DNA of 38,936 nucleotides from positions 1 to 38,936 of the forward strand of contig JAJZTA010000019.1 of NCBI GenBank assembly GCA_021849295.1, given 5' to 3'. The notes beneath the pieces are model-generated. The model saw only the letters and a program-made list of their open reading frames with translations, did no database searches and was not told where the DNA came from. Shown one piece after another: positions 9,390 to 18,257 of the stretch. This stretch comes from Pseudomonadota bacterium. Lineage in GTDB: Bacteria; Pseudomonadota; Alphaproteobacteria; Micavibrionales; UBA2020. The position numbers were made by a program, and so were the translations under genes. Numbering within the stretch: position 1 is the stretch's first letter; every line of letters starts with the position of its first letter.

Positions 9390-10985
9390 ATGAAAACACA
9401 CATCGTCAAAGCAGAAAAGAAAAGCGGCAGCCTAAAAAAAGAAGAGCAGCTGGCATGGAAGATCGCGCAGCTTGCGGCAAAAACGAAAGACGCCGACCTG
9501 CCGCGCGAGACGGCGGAGATGATCAAGAACCGTATCATCGACAACGCGGCGATCGCGCTGGCGGCGGCGAACGAATATCCGGTGACGGTGGCGCGGGCGA
9601 AGGCGCTGGCGACGCGCGGCACCGGCAAGGCGACGGTTTACGGCCTGCCGCAGAATGAAACCTGCGCCCCGCGCGAGGCGGCTTTTGCCAACGCCGTCGC
9701 GGTTCGTTTCCGCGATCAGGATGACACGTACCTTGCCGCCGAATATTCGCATCCGGACGATAATATCTCGCCGCTTTTGGCAGTAGCGCAGCATCTCGGC
9801 ATTGCGGGACGCGATCTGATTCGCGGTATCGCGGTGGCCTATGAGGTGCAGGTCGCGCTCGTCGGTACGGGCAAAGGCACGGGCATATGCTTGCACAAGC
9901 ACAAAGTCGATCACATGACCCATATCGCCGCGGCTACGGCGGCGGGCATGGGCTCCATGTTGCGTTTGCCAATCGAGCAGATTTATCACGCCGTCAACTT
10001 CGCCGTGCATAATTCCATTTCCTCGCGTCAGTCGCGTAAGGGCGATATCGGTGCGCAAAAGGAATTTGTTCCGGGCTTTTCGGCGGAAATTTCCATCGAT
10101 GCCGTCAACTTCGCCATGCACGGTCTCAAAGGACCGAATCCCGTCTATGAAGGAGAAGACAGCATTATTCGGCGCTTCCTTGACGGCAAGAACGATCCGA
10201 ATGCGTCCTATAAGGTTGCGCTCGCCGAGCCGGGCAAGGACAAGCTGCGTAACATCATGCTGACTTACCCCAAAGAGCATGCCTTTGAATATCAGGGGCA
10301 GGCGATCATCGACATGGCGCTTGAAATGGTCGCGAAAATGCCGCAAAAGGGCGGCAAAGTCGACTGGAGCAAGATCAAGGACATCGAGCTTGTCACCAGC
10401 CACCACACCGATCATGTCATCGGCACGGGTGCGAACGACCCGCAGAAGATCGACCCCGACAGTCCGCGCGGCACGCTCGACCACAGCATCATGTTCGCCA
10501 TCGCGCGCGCCATGCAGCTGGGGCGCTGGGACGAAAGCGTCTACGACATCAAGGCGAAAGAAAAGCCGGAACTCCGCGCCGCGATGAGAAAAATAAAAAC
10601 CAGACAAGATGCAAAATGGGAGAAGCGTTATCACTCGACCGACCCGAAGGAACAAGCCTTCGGCGGCACGATGATTGTTACGCTGACGAACGGCAAAACC
10701 GTCAAGGCTTCGAAAGCCTGCGCCAACGCGCACCCGCTTGGGCGTACGCCGTGGAAACGCCCTGATTATATCCGCAAACTGGAACGGCTGACGGAAGGGC
10801 TGCTCAGCGATATCGCGCGCAAACGCTTCCTGAAAACGGTGGAGGGGCTCGAGAAGGCCAAATCAGCCGAGCTTGCCGGTCTCACGCCGCGGATTGACAG
10901 CGCCGCTTTGGAAACCGTCAAAACCTGCGGCATTTATGATGTTTGCCACGGGAGCGTGGCGGAAAAAGCCAGAAAAAGAAAATAG
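9390..10985 (+). CDS. prpD: MmgE/PrpD-family protein, probable 2-methylcitrate dehydratase
   Basis: Probably dehydrates 2-methylcitrate to 2-methyl-cis-aconitate in propionate degradation. MmgE/PrpD features are visible: an N-terminal helical region (DLPRETAEMIKNRIIDNAAIALAA), the FRDQDDTYLAAEYSHPDDNISPLLAVAQ stretch, and a histidine-rich centre (CLHKHKVDHMTHIAAATAAG). At 531 residues it is somewhat longer than usual, with Lys-rich extensions at both ends. prpB follows after 11 bases and prpC lies 2.3 kb downstream, which makes the methylcitrate role much more likely than another MmgE/PrpD activity. The ATG at 9390 has a modest GGAAAG upstream. prpD on sequence alone would be about 0.75. Confidence 0.87.
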   Translation: MKTHIVKAEKKSGSLKKEEQLAWKIAQLAAKTKDADLPRETAEMIKNRIIDNAAIALAAANEYPVTVARAKALATRGTGKATVYGLPQNETCAPREAAFANAVAVRFRDQDDTYLAAEYSHPDDNISPLLAVAQHLGIAGRDLIRGIAVAYEVQVALVGTGKGTGICLHKHKVDHMTHIAAATAAGMGSMLRLPIEQIYHAVNFAVHNSISSRQSRKGDIGAQKEFVPGFSAEISIDAVNFAMHGLKGPNPVYEGEDSIIRRFLDGKNDPNASYKVALAEPGKDKLRNIMLTYPKEHAFEYQGQAIIDMALEMVAKMPQKGGKVDWSKIKDIELVTSHHTDHVIGTGANDPQKIDPDSPRGTLDHSIMFAIARAMQLGRWDESVYDIKAKEKPELRAAMRKIKTRQDAKWEKRYHSTDPKEQAFGGTMIVTLTNGKTVKASKACANAHPLGRTPWKRPDYIRKLERLTEGLLSDIARKRFLKTVEGLEKAKSAELAGLTPRIDSAALETVKTCGIYDVCHGSVAEKARKRK

Positions 10986-10996
10986 TAAGGAAACAA

Positions 10997-11866
10997 ATGA
11001 GCGTCGGTAAAAAATTCCGAGATCTGGTCAAACAAAACCCGCCGTTGCACGTCGTCGGCGTGGCGGACGGCAGCGACGCGCTGGAAGCGGAGCGGGCGGG
11101 ATTTAAGGCCATTTATGCCTCCGGCAGCCAGATCGCGGCGTCGCGCGGCTGGGCGGATATCGGGCGCATCGAATTGCACCATGTCGTCGGGAACGTGCGG
11201 CTTATTCTCGACAGCGGCGTGAAACTGCCCTTGCTGGTCGACATCGATACGGGCTTCGACGATGTGGCGAAAACTATTCAAACGCTGGAGGCGGAAGGCG
11301 TTGCCGCCGTGCATCTGGAGGATCAGGAAGATCTAAAGGCCTGCGGGCATTTGCCGGGCAAGCACGTGGTCAGTCTCGAAGCTGCCGCCGCTCGTATCGC
11401 AAAAGCGGTGAGCGCAAAAAACGATCCGGATTTTATCGTTATGGCGCGCACCGACGCGCTCGCCGTCGAGGGGATGGCAAAGACGCTGAAGCGTATCAAG
11501 GCTTATAGCGATGCCGGCGCGGACATGATCTTCGCCGAAGCGTTCCCTGACGTCGCGACCTATGGCGCGGTGAAAAAGGCGGCGGGCGGCAAGCCCGTGC
11601 TGGCAAATATGACGGAATTCGGCAAGGTTGCCCTCAAAACGCCGCGGGAACTGTTTGATGAAAGCGATGGCGCGGTCGATCTCGTCCTCAATCCGCTCAC
11701 CGTCTACAGGGCGCAGCGCCGGACGGCGGCCGAGATGTATCGGGAGCTGCACGAAAAGGGCACGCAGCGCGGCATGGAAGAAAAGCTGCAAAAGCGCGAA
11801 GATTTTCAGGCATTGATCGATTATCCGGCGCAAGTCAGCGGGCGTGCGGAATTGCTGAAAAAGTAG
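10997..11866 (+). CDS. prpB: Methylisocitrate lyase
   Basis: Isocitrate-lyase/PEP-mutase superfamily enzyme cleaving 2-methylisocitrate to pyruvate and succinate. The loop KACGH is at residues 114-118, with the catalytic Cys116 in the usual K(K/R)CGH setting. The Mg-site region DIDTGF (82-87), HLEDQ (106-110) and the early ASGSQIAASRGWADIG segment are also present. The open frame extends upstream to 10943, but the ATG at 10997 has AAGGA at ideal spacing just after the prpD stop, giving 289 residues, the normal family length. The 3' end stops 3 bases from a convergent gene. Confidence 0.93.
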   Translation: MSVGKKFRDLVKQNPPLHVVGVADGSDALEAERAGFKAIYASGSQIAASRGWADIGRIELHHVVGNVRLILDSGVKLPLLVDIDTGFDDVAKTIQTLEAEGVAAVHLEDQEDLKACGHLPGKHVVSLEAAAARIAKAVSAKNDPDFIVMARTDALAVEGMAKTLKRIKAYSDAGADMIFAEAFPDVATYGAVKKAAGGKPVLANMTEFGKVALKTPRELFDESDGAVDLVLNPLTVYRAQRRTAAEMYRELHEKGTQRGMEEKLQKREDFQALIDYPAQVSGRAELLKK

Positions 11867-11869
11867 CCA

Positions 11870-12625
11870 TCAAAGCTTTGGAGATATGTTGGCGGCGGAT
11901 GGCGCGCTTTTCGTCACGCCTTGCTCTTTATGCGCATTCGCGCCGAGTGTGACTTCGGCGGTGTTTTTGATTTGCTGTCCACCGCTGAACACCATGCCGC
12001 CCATCGCGGCGGGGTCGAAAGCCGGTCCCCAATATTGCGCCTCGAAGTTGCGCGGTTCTCCCTGTGCGGTTGTCGGATACTTGTCCATTGCTTTTTCCAG
12101 CTGGCTCATGTTTTTAACCGTGCCGTGTTCCGGATTGTTGTCCTGCAGGAAGAAATCGGAAGGTTTTTCTTTGAGGCCCTTTTCGTCGTGAGCCGCATAA
12201 AAATTGCCCATGCTGTCGCCCGCGGTAAATGTCCACTGCTTCTCATCGGCGACGGAGAGGGGCATAATCATTGTGTGCGAGGCGAAAGCGCTGTTCATCA
12301 TCATGAGCTGCTTCGGATACTGAGCGACACCGAAGAAGACGGGATTGTCGCGGTCGGTGTTTTTGATGCCGCTTTGCTCGCGCAACCATTTATCCGTGGC
12401 CTTGCGTTCGGTGAGGTAGACGCTCTGGTCGCGGTGGCCGTTTTCATCGGCGGGGCCTTTGCCGCGAAAGGGATCTTTGTTGAGAATCTCAAGAGCGTTG
12501 GGCGCATCCAATATCGAGCTGAAGGCGTATTTGGGATTAAATCCGCGCATGAGGACGCGTCCGCCCATAGCATCCAATATCTCCTTGGCTTCCGCCTCGT
12601 CTATTTTTTGCTCTCCATCCCGCAT
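11870..12625 (-). CDS. Hypothetical protein, 251 residues, no recognised family
   Basis: I do not recognise this protein. It is hydrophilic, with no signal peptide or membrane helix. It is rich in Asn, Met and Lys, with an acidic start (RDGEQKIDEAEAKEILDAMGG), a mid-region HTMIMPLSVADEKQWTF and an Ala/Lys/Ser tail. It interrupts the prp genes on the opposite strand and ends 3 bases from prpB. No Shine-Dalgarno sequence precedes the ATG at 12625; instead a TATAAT lies 7 bases upstream, so it may be leaderless. An alternative is Met20, with AAGGAG 12 bases before it. Two tiny genes lie behind it on the same strand. Confidence 0.6.
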   Translation of the reverse strand: MRDGEQKIDEAEAKEILDAMGGRVLMRGFNPKYAFSSILDAPNALEILNKDPFRGKGPADENGHRDQSVYLTERKATDKWLREQSGIKNTDRDNPVFFGVAQYPKQLMMMNSAFASHTMIMPLSVADEKQWTFTAGDSMGNFYAAHDEKGLKEKPSDFFLQDNNPEHGTVKNMSQLEKAMDKYPTTAQGEPRNFEAQYWGPAFDPAAMGGMVFSGGQQIKNTAEVTLGANAHKEQGVTKSAPSAANISPKL

Positions 12626-12632
12626 AGAGACG

Positions 12633-12661
12633 ATTATACCACGCCGTAGAGATTATGGCTA
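12633..12661 (-). promoter_or_regulatory. Candidate promoter giving a leaderless transcript
   Basis: Read on the minus strand: TAGCCA (12661-12656; four of six matches to TTGACA), a 17-base spacer and a perfect TATAAT (12638-12633). Transcription would begin at or next to the ATG at 12625. The -10 is strong and the -35 is weak. Confidence 0.4.
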
Positions 12662-12707
12662 AAACTTACGCAATAATAAAAGTATTTCAATGGATTAATA
12701 TTTACGA

Positions 12708-12911
12708 CTATGCCGTAATGTTGAGCAACGTGCCGCGGTGGCCGCTGGTGTTCAGCCCTTGTTGCTGATGCGTTTCCGGCTTCGAGCCGTTTTGCAACCC
12801 CTGCAACAGGTTCTTGTCGCTTTGCTGCGCCGTCGGGCTGGTCGCTTTTTGCAGCAACTGTTGGACGGAGAGCTGTGAAGAAGCTGGTGTGTGTGAAGGG
12901 ATTGAACTCAT
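12708..12911 (-). CDS. Small hypothetical protein ending in ...LLNITA
   Basis: A 67-residue, Gln/Ser/Thr-rich hydrophilic protein with no signal peptide (MSSIPSHTPASSQLSVQQLL at the start). It has a very good ribosome-binding site (AAAGGAG, 7 bases before ATG). Its last residues, GTLLNITA, closely parallel the end of the tiny gene just upstream on the same strand (GQYVNITA), suggesting related proteins. The pattern (short polar helix, glycine, then a hydrophobic-Asn tail) loosely resembles the YjfB-type 'putative motility protein' family; I hold that loosely. Function unknown. Confidence 0.55.
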   Translation of the reverse strand: MSSIPSHTPASSQLSVQQLLQKATSPTAQQSDKNLLQGLQNGSKPETHQQQGLNTSGHRGTLLNITA

Positions 12912-12937
12912 GGAGGCGCTCCTTTAAAGCTAAAATC

Positions 12938-13111
12938 TCAAGCCGTGATATTCACGTACTGACCGCGTCCGCCAGTGGGGACGGACTGCTGTATCATGTT
13001 TACGAGAGATTGCTCTGCCTGGGCGTTTTGCCTGATGATAGAAAGCAAGGCTGTTGTCTGCGTGCTTAAATTTTGCACGGAAACGGCACTCGTAGCAGTC
13101 ACGGAACCCAT
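12938..13111 (-). CDS. Small hypothetical protein, possible YjfB-like
   Basis: A 57-residue ORF beginning MGSVTATSAVSVQNLSTQTT. A purine-rich GGGGGGAATC precedes the ATG at 13111. It is predicted to be mostly one amphipathic helix (LLSIIRQNAQAEQSLVNMIQQ) followed by GGRGQYVNITA. The NITA terminus is shared with the neighbouring 67-residue protein 26 bases downstream, so the pair may be diverged duplicates. YjfB-like (putative motility) proteins have a similar size and layout, but no flagellar gene is in the window to support that. A competing GTG-started ORF in another frame looks like noise. Confidence 0.5.
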   Translation of the reverse strand: MGSVTATSAVSVQNLSTQTTALLSIIRQNAQAEQSLVNMIQQSVPTGGRGQYVNITA

Positions 13112-13212
13112 GATTCCCCCCGGAAAATCCCACTTGTCTTTCTATCCTATCGGATAAGCCTTAATAAAGGTTTACTTTCCTTATTTATAGAAAATACAAA
13201 CGGTCTGCGCCC

Positions 13213-13242
13213 TTGAAGAGATAGGTCTGAAGGGACTACTAT
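13213..13242 (+). promoter_or_regulatory. Possible promoter for prpC
   Basis: TTGAAG, an 18-base spacer and TACTAT (four of six matches each) lie about 30 bases before the prpC start, giving a short leader that carries AAGGAG. It is weak alone but well placed, because prpC is cut off from prpD-prpB by genes on the other strand and needs its own promoter. Confidence 0.35.
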
Positions 13243-13273
13243 CCAAAACACAATTTATATGAAGGAGATAACC

Positions 13274-14410
13274 ATGACAGAGCCGCAAATCGCCAAGGGG
13301 CTTGCCGGTGTCTATGCCGACACATCCCGCATTTCCAAAGTGTTCGATGAAACCAACACGCTGACATACTATGGCTACCCCGTACAGGAGCTGGCGGCAT
13401 CCTGCCGGTTCGAGGAAGTGGCCTATCTGCTCTGGCACGGCGAACTGCCGACGACCGAACAGTTGAAGAAGTTTGAACAACAGGAACGCAAGGAACGCAA
13501 GATTTCGCCCAAGCTGCTGACCGTGCTGCGCCAGTTCGACAAAGATGCGCACCCGATGGATACGCTGCGCACCGCCGTGAGCTTTCTGGGTACAGAAGAT
13601 CCGGAATGGGCGGACAACGCGCCCGAAGCCAACCTGAAGAAGGCCGTCCGCCTGCTGGCGCAAATCCCGATCATTATCGCCGCCGACTCGCGCCTGCGCA
13701 AAGGCGAGGAGCCGATTGTGCCGCGCGAAGACCTGACGATGGCGGAGAATTTTTTCCACATGTATTTCGGCGAAGTGCCGCAGAAGGAAGTCGTGCGCTG
13801 CTTCGACGCCTCTCTGACGTTCTATGCCGAGCATAGCTTCAACGCCTCGACCTTCACGGCGCGCGTGATCATCTCGTCGCTCTCCGATATTTACGCGGCG
13901 GTGACGGGCGCGATCGGGTCTCTCAAGGGCCCGCTGCACGGCGGCGCGAACGAGGCCGTCATGCACATGCTGCTCGACATCAAGGAGCCTTCGAAGGCGC
14001 AGGCGTGGATCGACGACGCGCTGGCGACCAAGAAGAAGGTTATGGGCTTCGGCCATCGCGTCTATCGCAACGGCGACAGCCGTGTGCCGCACATGACCAA
14101 ATACTTCCACGACATGGCGAAACTGAAAGACGGCGAGAAGTGGATCGAGATCGAGGACATTCTCTCCAAAACAGTGATCGGGCAGAAGAACATCCATCCC
14201 AACCTCGATTTTCCGGTCGGCCCCGCCTATTACCTGATGGGTTTCGAGATTCCGGTGTTCACGCCGATCTTTGTGATGAGTCGCATCACCGGCTGGGCGG
14301 CGCATATCATGGAACAGCTTGAAGACAACAAACTTGTGCGTCCGCTTGCCGTTTACAACGGCGTGCCGCAGCGCCCCGTCGAGCCGATCGGTAAACGCAA
14401 GGCGGCTTAA
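13274..14410 (+). CDS. prpC: 2-methylcitrate synthase / citrate synthase family
   Basis: Citrate-synthase-fold enzyme condensing propionyl-CoA (or acetyl-CoA) with oxaloacetate. The catalytic set is present: His222 in GPLHGGANE, His261 in GFGHRVY and Asp312 in PNLDFPVG, with His187 in AEHSFNAST. At 378 residues it has the size of methylcitrate synthases rather than the longer (about 430) NADH-sensitive type II citrate synthases. The frame opens at 13259, but the ATG at 13274 has AAGGAG at ideal spacing. The methylcitrate assignment rests mainly on prpD and prpB nearby; a bifunctional role is possible. It ends 3 bases from the convergent serB. Confidence 0.88.
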   Translation: MTEPQIAKGLAGVYADTSRISKVFDETNTLTYYGYPVQELAASCRFEEVAYLLWHGELPTTEQLKKFEQQERKERKISPKLLTVLRQFDKDAHPMDTLRTAVSFLGTEDPEWADNAPEANLKKAVRLLAQIPIIIAADSRLRKGEEPIVPREDLTMAENFFHMYFGEVPQKEVVRCFDASLTFYAEHSFNASTFTARVIISSLSDIYAAVTGAIGSLKGPLHGGANEAVMHMLLDIKEPSKAQAWIDDALATKKKVMGFGHRVYRNGDSRVPHMTKYFHDMAKLKDGEKWIEIEDILSKTVIGQKNIHPNLDFPVGPAYYLMGFEIPVFTPIFVMSRITGWAAHIMEQLEDNKLVRPLAVYNGVPQRPVEPIGKRKAA

Positions 14411-14413
14411 AGA

Positions 14414-15304
14414 CTACAATACGAGTTCCTGCTGCCGGTATCCCTGCATATAAAGCACGGAGACAAGATCCGTATGCCGGATCTGGTGCGGCGTGGCCGC
14501 GAGCACGGCGGGTTTGCCGAAGTAGCCGACACCCGTTCCGGCTTTTTGCAACATGGGCACATCGTTGGCACCGTCGCCGATCGCCATGACACTTTGCAAC
14601 GGGCAGCCGAGCATTTGTGCCTGACTGACGACGGTTTGCGCTTTGGTTTTCTTGTCGAAGATCGGCGGGATGATCTCGCCCGTCAGTTTTCCGTCGAAGA
14701 TTTCCAGCCTGTTGCCGAAGCTGCGGCTGAAGCCGATTTTTTCGGCGACGGGCACGGTAAAGAATTCGAATCCGCCCGAGACCAGCATACATTTTGCCTG
14801 ATAGCGGTTCATGGTTTTGGCAAGCGTCGCGGCACCCGCCGAATACTGTATTTTATCGAGCGTCTCCGAGAGGGCAGACAGAGGCAGTCCGGCGAGCATT
14901 TTCACCCGCTGGCGTAGCGCTTCGGAGAAATCGATTTCGCCGTTCATCGCCTTTTCTGTAATTGCGGATATTTCGGCCTGAATGCCAAGGTGCGCCGCGA
15001 GTTCGTTCAGAGTCTCCTGTTTGATGATGGTGGCATCCATGTCGGCGATAATGAGTTTTTTCTTACGGAACGGCCCGTTATCCTGAACAAAAATATCAAA
15101 GGGGCCAAGATCCTTGAGCTTCTCACGCAAGAGCGCGGCAAGTTCCGGCGAGTCCGATTTGACCAGAATATCAAGGGCATATCCCTGATGCAGTTTGTCG
15201 ATGCGCAGGCTGCCCGCGCCGGCGCCCCAGATGGCTTGGGCGGCGCGGTTTTCTATAGTGGTGTTGAGGTCATTTCCGACAATGGTTACGGCGATTTCAG
15301 TCAT
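14414..15304 (-). CDS. serB: Phosphoserine phosphatase
   Basis: Last step of serine synthesis: phosphoserine to serine. The HAD phosphatase motifs are intact: motif I DMDAT (88-92, nucleophile Asp88 and general acid Asp90), motif II in LVSGGF, a lysine in the FDKKTKAQTV region, and motif IV GDGANDVPML. An N-terminal regulatory domain of about 80 residues (EIAVTIVGNDLN...) precedes the catalytic domain, as in other long SerB proteins (296 residues here). It is divergent from serC-serA, with about 68 bases between start codons, so all three steps of the pathway sit together. GGAAAAG lies before its ATG. Confidence 0.95.
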   Translation of the reverse strand: MTEIAVTIVGNDLNTTIENRAAQAIWGAGAGSLRIDKLHQGYALDILVKSDSPELAALLREKLKDLGPFDIFVQDNGPFRKKKLIIADMDATIIKQETLNELAAHLGIQAEISAITEKAMNGEIDFSEALRQRVKMLAGLPLSALSETLDKIQYSAGAATLAKTMNRYQAKCMLVSGGFEFFTVPVAEKIGFSRSFGNRLEIFDGKLTGEIIPPIFDKKTKAQTVVSQAQMLGCPLQSVMAIGDGANDVPMLQKAGTGVGYFGKPAVLAATPHQIRHTDLVSVLYMQGYRQQELVL

Positions 15305-15372
15305 TTCTTTTCCGCTGAATTAGAGTATATTTCTATCCTACATTGTTTTGCCAACAAGGAAAGGCCATCTTC

Positions 15373-16554
15373 ATGACAAATATCCAGCGCCCCGCTACCA
15401 AACCCGCAAATCCTTGCTTTTCCTCAGGGCCCTGCGCGAAGCGGCCGGGCTGGTCTGTTGAGGCGCTCAAAGGCACGCCTGTAGGGCGCTCGCACCGCGC
15501 CGCAGTCGGCCTGAAAAAAATACAGGAAGTTATCGAAAAGTCGAAAGCCATCCTCGGCATGCCGGAAGATTACAAGCTTGCGCTGGTGCCCGCGTCCGAT
15601 ACAGGCGCGATCGAGATGGCGATGTGGTCGCTGCTCGGCGCGCGCGGCGTGGACGTTCTCGGCTGGGAAGTGTTCGGCAAGGCGTGGATCACCGACGTCG
15701 TCAAGCAACTGAAGCTGAAAGACGCGCGCACGTTCGAAGCGCCGTTTGGCAGCATTCCCGATCTTTCAAAGGTCGATACCGCGGAACGCGACATCGTGTT
15801 CACATGGAACGGTACGACTTCCGGCGTGCGCGTGCCGAATGGCGACTGGATCAAATCCGACCGCAAGGGGCTGACGCTCTGCGATGCGACTTCCGCCGTC
15901 TTCGCGATGGATTTGCCATGGGACAAGCTCGATGTTGTGACATGGTCGTGGCAGAAGGTTCTGGGTGGCGAGGCCGGACACGGCATGCTGGCAATGTCAC
16001 CCCGCGCCATCGAGCGCCTTGAAAGCTATGCGCCCGCGTGGCCGCTGCCGAAAATTTTTCGCCTCACCAAGGGTGGCAAGTTCAACGAAGAGCCGTTCAT
16101 TGGCAAGACGATCAACACGCCCTCGATGCTGGCGGTCGAGGATTGCCTTGATGCGTTGAAATGGGCGGAAGGCATCGGCGGACTGAAAGCGCTGATCAAG
16201 CGCAGCGCCGCCAACCTGAAGGCGGTCGAGGAGTGGGTCGCAAAGACGGACTGGGCGGAATTCCTGCCCGAGAGCGCGGACATCCGCTCCAGCACGTCGA
16301 TTTGCTTCAAGATCGTCGATCCGTGGTTCGCCGCGAAGGATGAAGAAACGCAAAAAAAGATCGTCAAGGACACGGAAAAAATGCTCGACAAGGAGGGTAT
16401 CGCGTACGAAGTCGCCAACCACCGCGATGCGCCCGCGTCCTACCGCCTCTGGGGCGGCGCGACCGTCGAGACAGCGGATATCAAATCCTGCCTTGAGTGG
16501 ATCAATTGGGCGTATCAGACGCTGCGTGCCGAGCAGCAGGCAAAGGCAGCTTGA
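15373..16554 (+). CDS. serC: Phosphoserine aminotransferase
   Basis: PLP enzyme converting 3-phosphohydroxypyruvate and glutamate to phosphoserine. The start region [15 protein letters not shown] and GRSHRAAVG, together with the PLP-lysine context [13 protein letters not shown] (Lys195), are typical of the alphaproteobacterial/archaeal-like SerC branch. The frame opens with TTG at 15343, but the ATG at 15373 follows AAGGAAAGG and gives the usual length (393 residues). serA follows after 39 bases, presumably in one transcript. Confidence 0.95.
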   Translation: MTNIQRPATKPANPCFSSGPCAKRPGWSVEALKGTPVGRSHRAAVGLKKIQEVIEKSKAILGMPEDYKLALVPASDTGAIEMAMWSLLGARGVDVLGWEVFGKAWITDVVKQLKLKDARTFEAPFGSIPDLSKVDTAERDIVFTWNGTTSGVRVPNGDWIKSDRKGLTLCDATSAVFAMDLPWDKLDVVTWSWQKVLGGEAGHGMLAMSPRAIERLESYAPAWPLPKIFRLTKGGKFNEEPFIGKTINTPSMLAVEDCLDALKWAEGIGGLKALIKRSAANLKAVEEWVAKTDWAEFLPESADIRSSTSICFKIVDPWFAAKDEETQKKIVKDTEKMLDKEGIAYEVANHRDAPASYRLWGGATVETADIKSCLEWINWAYQTLRAEQQAKAA

Positions 16555-16593
16555 TTTTAAGGTGGTTTAATCTTGGAAAAGGAACAAAAGACA

Positions 16594-18180
16594 ATGACAG
16601 CAAAACCCAAAGTGCTCATCAGCGATAAAATGAGCCCGCAAGCGGAACAGATTTTCAAGGACCGCGGCGTCGACGTGACGGTTAAAACGGATCTCAAGCC
16701 TGAAGAACTGAAGGAGATGATCAAGAATTATGACGGTCTCGCCATCCGCTCCGCGACGAAGGTAACCGCCGAAATCCTGAAAATGGCGGGCGGCAACCTG
16801 AAGGTCATCGGCCGCGCCGGCATCGGCGTGGACAATGTGGACATTCCCGCGGCGACAAGCTCCGGTATCGTCGTGATGAACACGCCTTACGGCAACTCGA
16901 TCACCACCGCCGAGCATACCATCGCGATGATGATGGCGCTGGCGCGCCAGCTTCCGTCGGCCAACGCGTCGACCCATGCGGGCAAGTGGGAAAAGTCCAA
17001 ATACATGGGGCAGGAGCTGTTCGGCAAGACGCTCGGCATTATCGGGTGCGGCAATATCGGCTCCATCGTCGCCGACCGTGCGCTCGGCCTCAAGATGAAG
17101 GTTCTCGCCTACGACCCGTTCCTCTCGGCGGAGCGCGCCGTGGAGCTTGGTGTTGAAAAAGTCGAGCTGGAGGATATCTTCACGCGTTCCGACTTCATCA
17201 CGTTGCACACGCCGAAGACCGAACATACCAAAGGCATCATCAACAAATTCACCATCGGCAAGATGAAGAAGGGCGTGCGCATCATCAATTGCGCGCGCGG
17301 CGGGCTGATTGTCGAGGCCGATCTCAAGGCTGCGCTGGAAAGCGGTCATGTCGCGGGCGCGGCGCTGGACGTGTTCGAGGAAGAACCGGCGAAAGAGAAC
17401 CCTCTGTTCGGCATGGAGAACGTTGTCTGCACGCCGCACCTTGGCGCGTCGACCGTCGAGGCGCAGGAGAACGTCGCGTTGCAGGTGGCCGAGCAGATGG
17501 CCGACTTCCTGATTAACGGAGCCGTTTCAAACGCGCTCAATATGCCGTCAGTCAGCGCCGAGGATGCGCCGAAGCTGAAACCGTACATGAAGCTGTCGGA
17601 GCAGCTTGGCAGTTTCGCGGGTCAGCTGGTCGACGAACCGCCGGTGGAAATCAAGATTTCGTACGAAGGCGGCGTTGCCGCTTTGAACACGAAGCCGTTG
17701 ACGGCGCTCGTCCTCGCGGGTTTCCTGAAGCCATCGATGGAAGGCGTCAATATCGTCAGCGCGCCGGCCAAGCTCAAGGAAATGGGCGTGGCCTTAAGCG
17801 AGACAAAACGCGACAAGTCCGATTCCTACCAGACGCTGATCAAAATCACCGTCGTCACGGCGAAGGGAGAGAACGTCGTGGCGGGAACGGTGTTTGGTGA
17901 GCATCCGCGCATCGTCGACATTGACGGCGTTCCGGTCGAGGCGGGCGTGAACGGCCATATGCTCTATATCCTCAATCTCGACAAGCCGGGCCTGATCGGC
18001 GCGGTTGGCACCATTCTCGGCAATGCCAAAATCAACATCGCCGACTTCACGCTGGGGCGCATCCCCGGCAAGAACAAAGCCGTCGCGCTTATTTCGATAG
18101 ACGGCGATCTGCCGGAAAAAACCGTTACGGAGATATCGAAGTTGCCGGATGTCGAGCGTGCGCAGGCGCTGAAGTTCTAA
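16594..18180 (+). CDS. serA: D-3-phosphoglycerate dehydrogenase
   Basis: First step of serine biosynthesis, oxidising 3-phosphoglycerate with NAD+. The protein has 528 residues, the long form. The N-terminal substrate domain is split around a Rossmann domain with GCGNIG at 151-156. The catalytic Arg is in NCARGGLI, with Glu in DVFEEEP and His in CTPHLGAST. An intervening (ASB) domain follows, then a C-terminal ACT domain (about 455-528; HMLYILNLDKPGLIGAVG) that usually carries serine feedback inhibition. The frame opens at TTG 16573, but the ATG at 16594 has AAGGA 10 bases before it. It ends at a strong terminator. Confidence 0.97.
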   Translation: MTAKPKVLISDKMSPQAEQIFKDRGVDVTVKTDLKPEELKEMIKNYDGLAIRSATKVTAEILKMAGGNLKVIGRAGIGVDNVDIPAATSSGIVVMNTPYGNSITTAEHTIAMMMALARQLPSANASTHAGKWEKSKYMGQELFGKTLGIIGCGNIGSIVADRALGLKMKVLAYDPFLSAERAVELGVEKVELEDIFTRSDFITLHTPKTEHTKGIINKFTIGKMKKGVRIINCARGGLIVEADLKAALESGHVAGAALDVFEEEPAKENPLFGMENVVCTPHLGASTVEAQENVALQVAEQMADFLINGAVSNALNMPSVSAEDAPKLKPYMKLSEQLGSFAGQLVDEPPVEIKISYEGGVAALNTKPLTALVLAGFLKPSMEGVNIVSAPAKLKEMGVALSETKRDKSDSYQTLIKITVVTAKGENVVAGTVFGEHPRIVDIDGVPVEAGVNGHMLYILNLDKPGLIGAVGTILGNAKINIADFTLGRIPGKNKAVALISIDGDLPEKTVTEISKLPDVERAQALKF

Positions 18181-18206
18181 CGCGTTGCTCATACTTTGGA
18201 GATAAA

Positions 18207-18238
18207 AAAAAGGCCCGCATTGCGCGGGCCTTTTCTTA
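18207..18238. terminator. Bidirectional intrinsic terminator (serA / His-rich gene)
   Basis: GC-rich stem AGGCCCGC/GCGGGCCT with a 5-base loop, flanked by an A-run on the left and a T-run on the right. It can stop serA from the left and the convergent small gene from the right. Confidence 0.92.
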
Positions 18239-18257
18239 TTTAACGGACCGAAGTCTG

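Noticed and set aside
9432-10733. 433-residue open frame opposite prpD, minus strand
   Set aside because: Shadow of a GC-rich gene: Arg/His-rich composition, no family motif, full overlap with a confidently assigned gene.
12930-13133. 67-residue minus-strand frame overlapping the 57-residue gene
   Set aside because: GTG start without good signal, Arg/His-rich shadow composition; the alternative frame has a helix-forming sequence and a C-terminus matching its neighbour.
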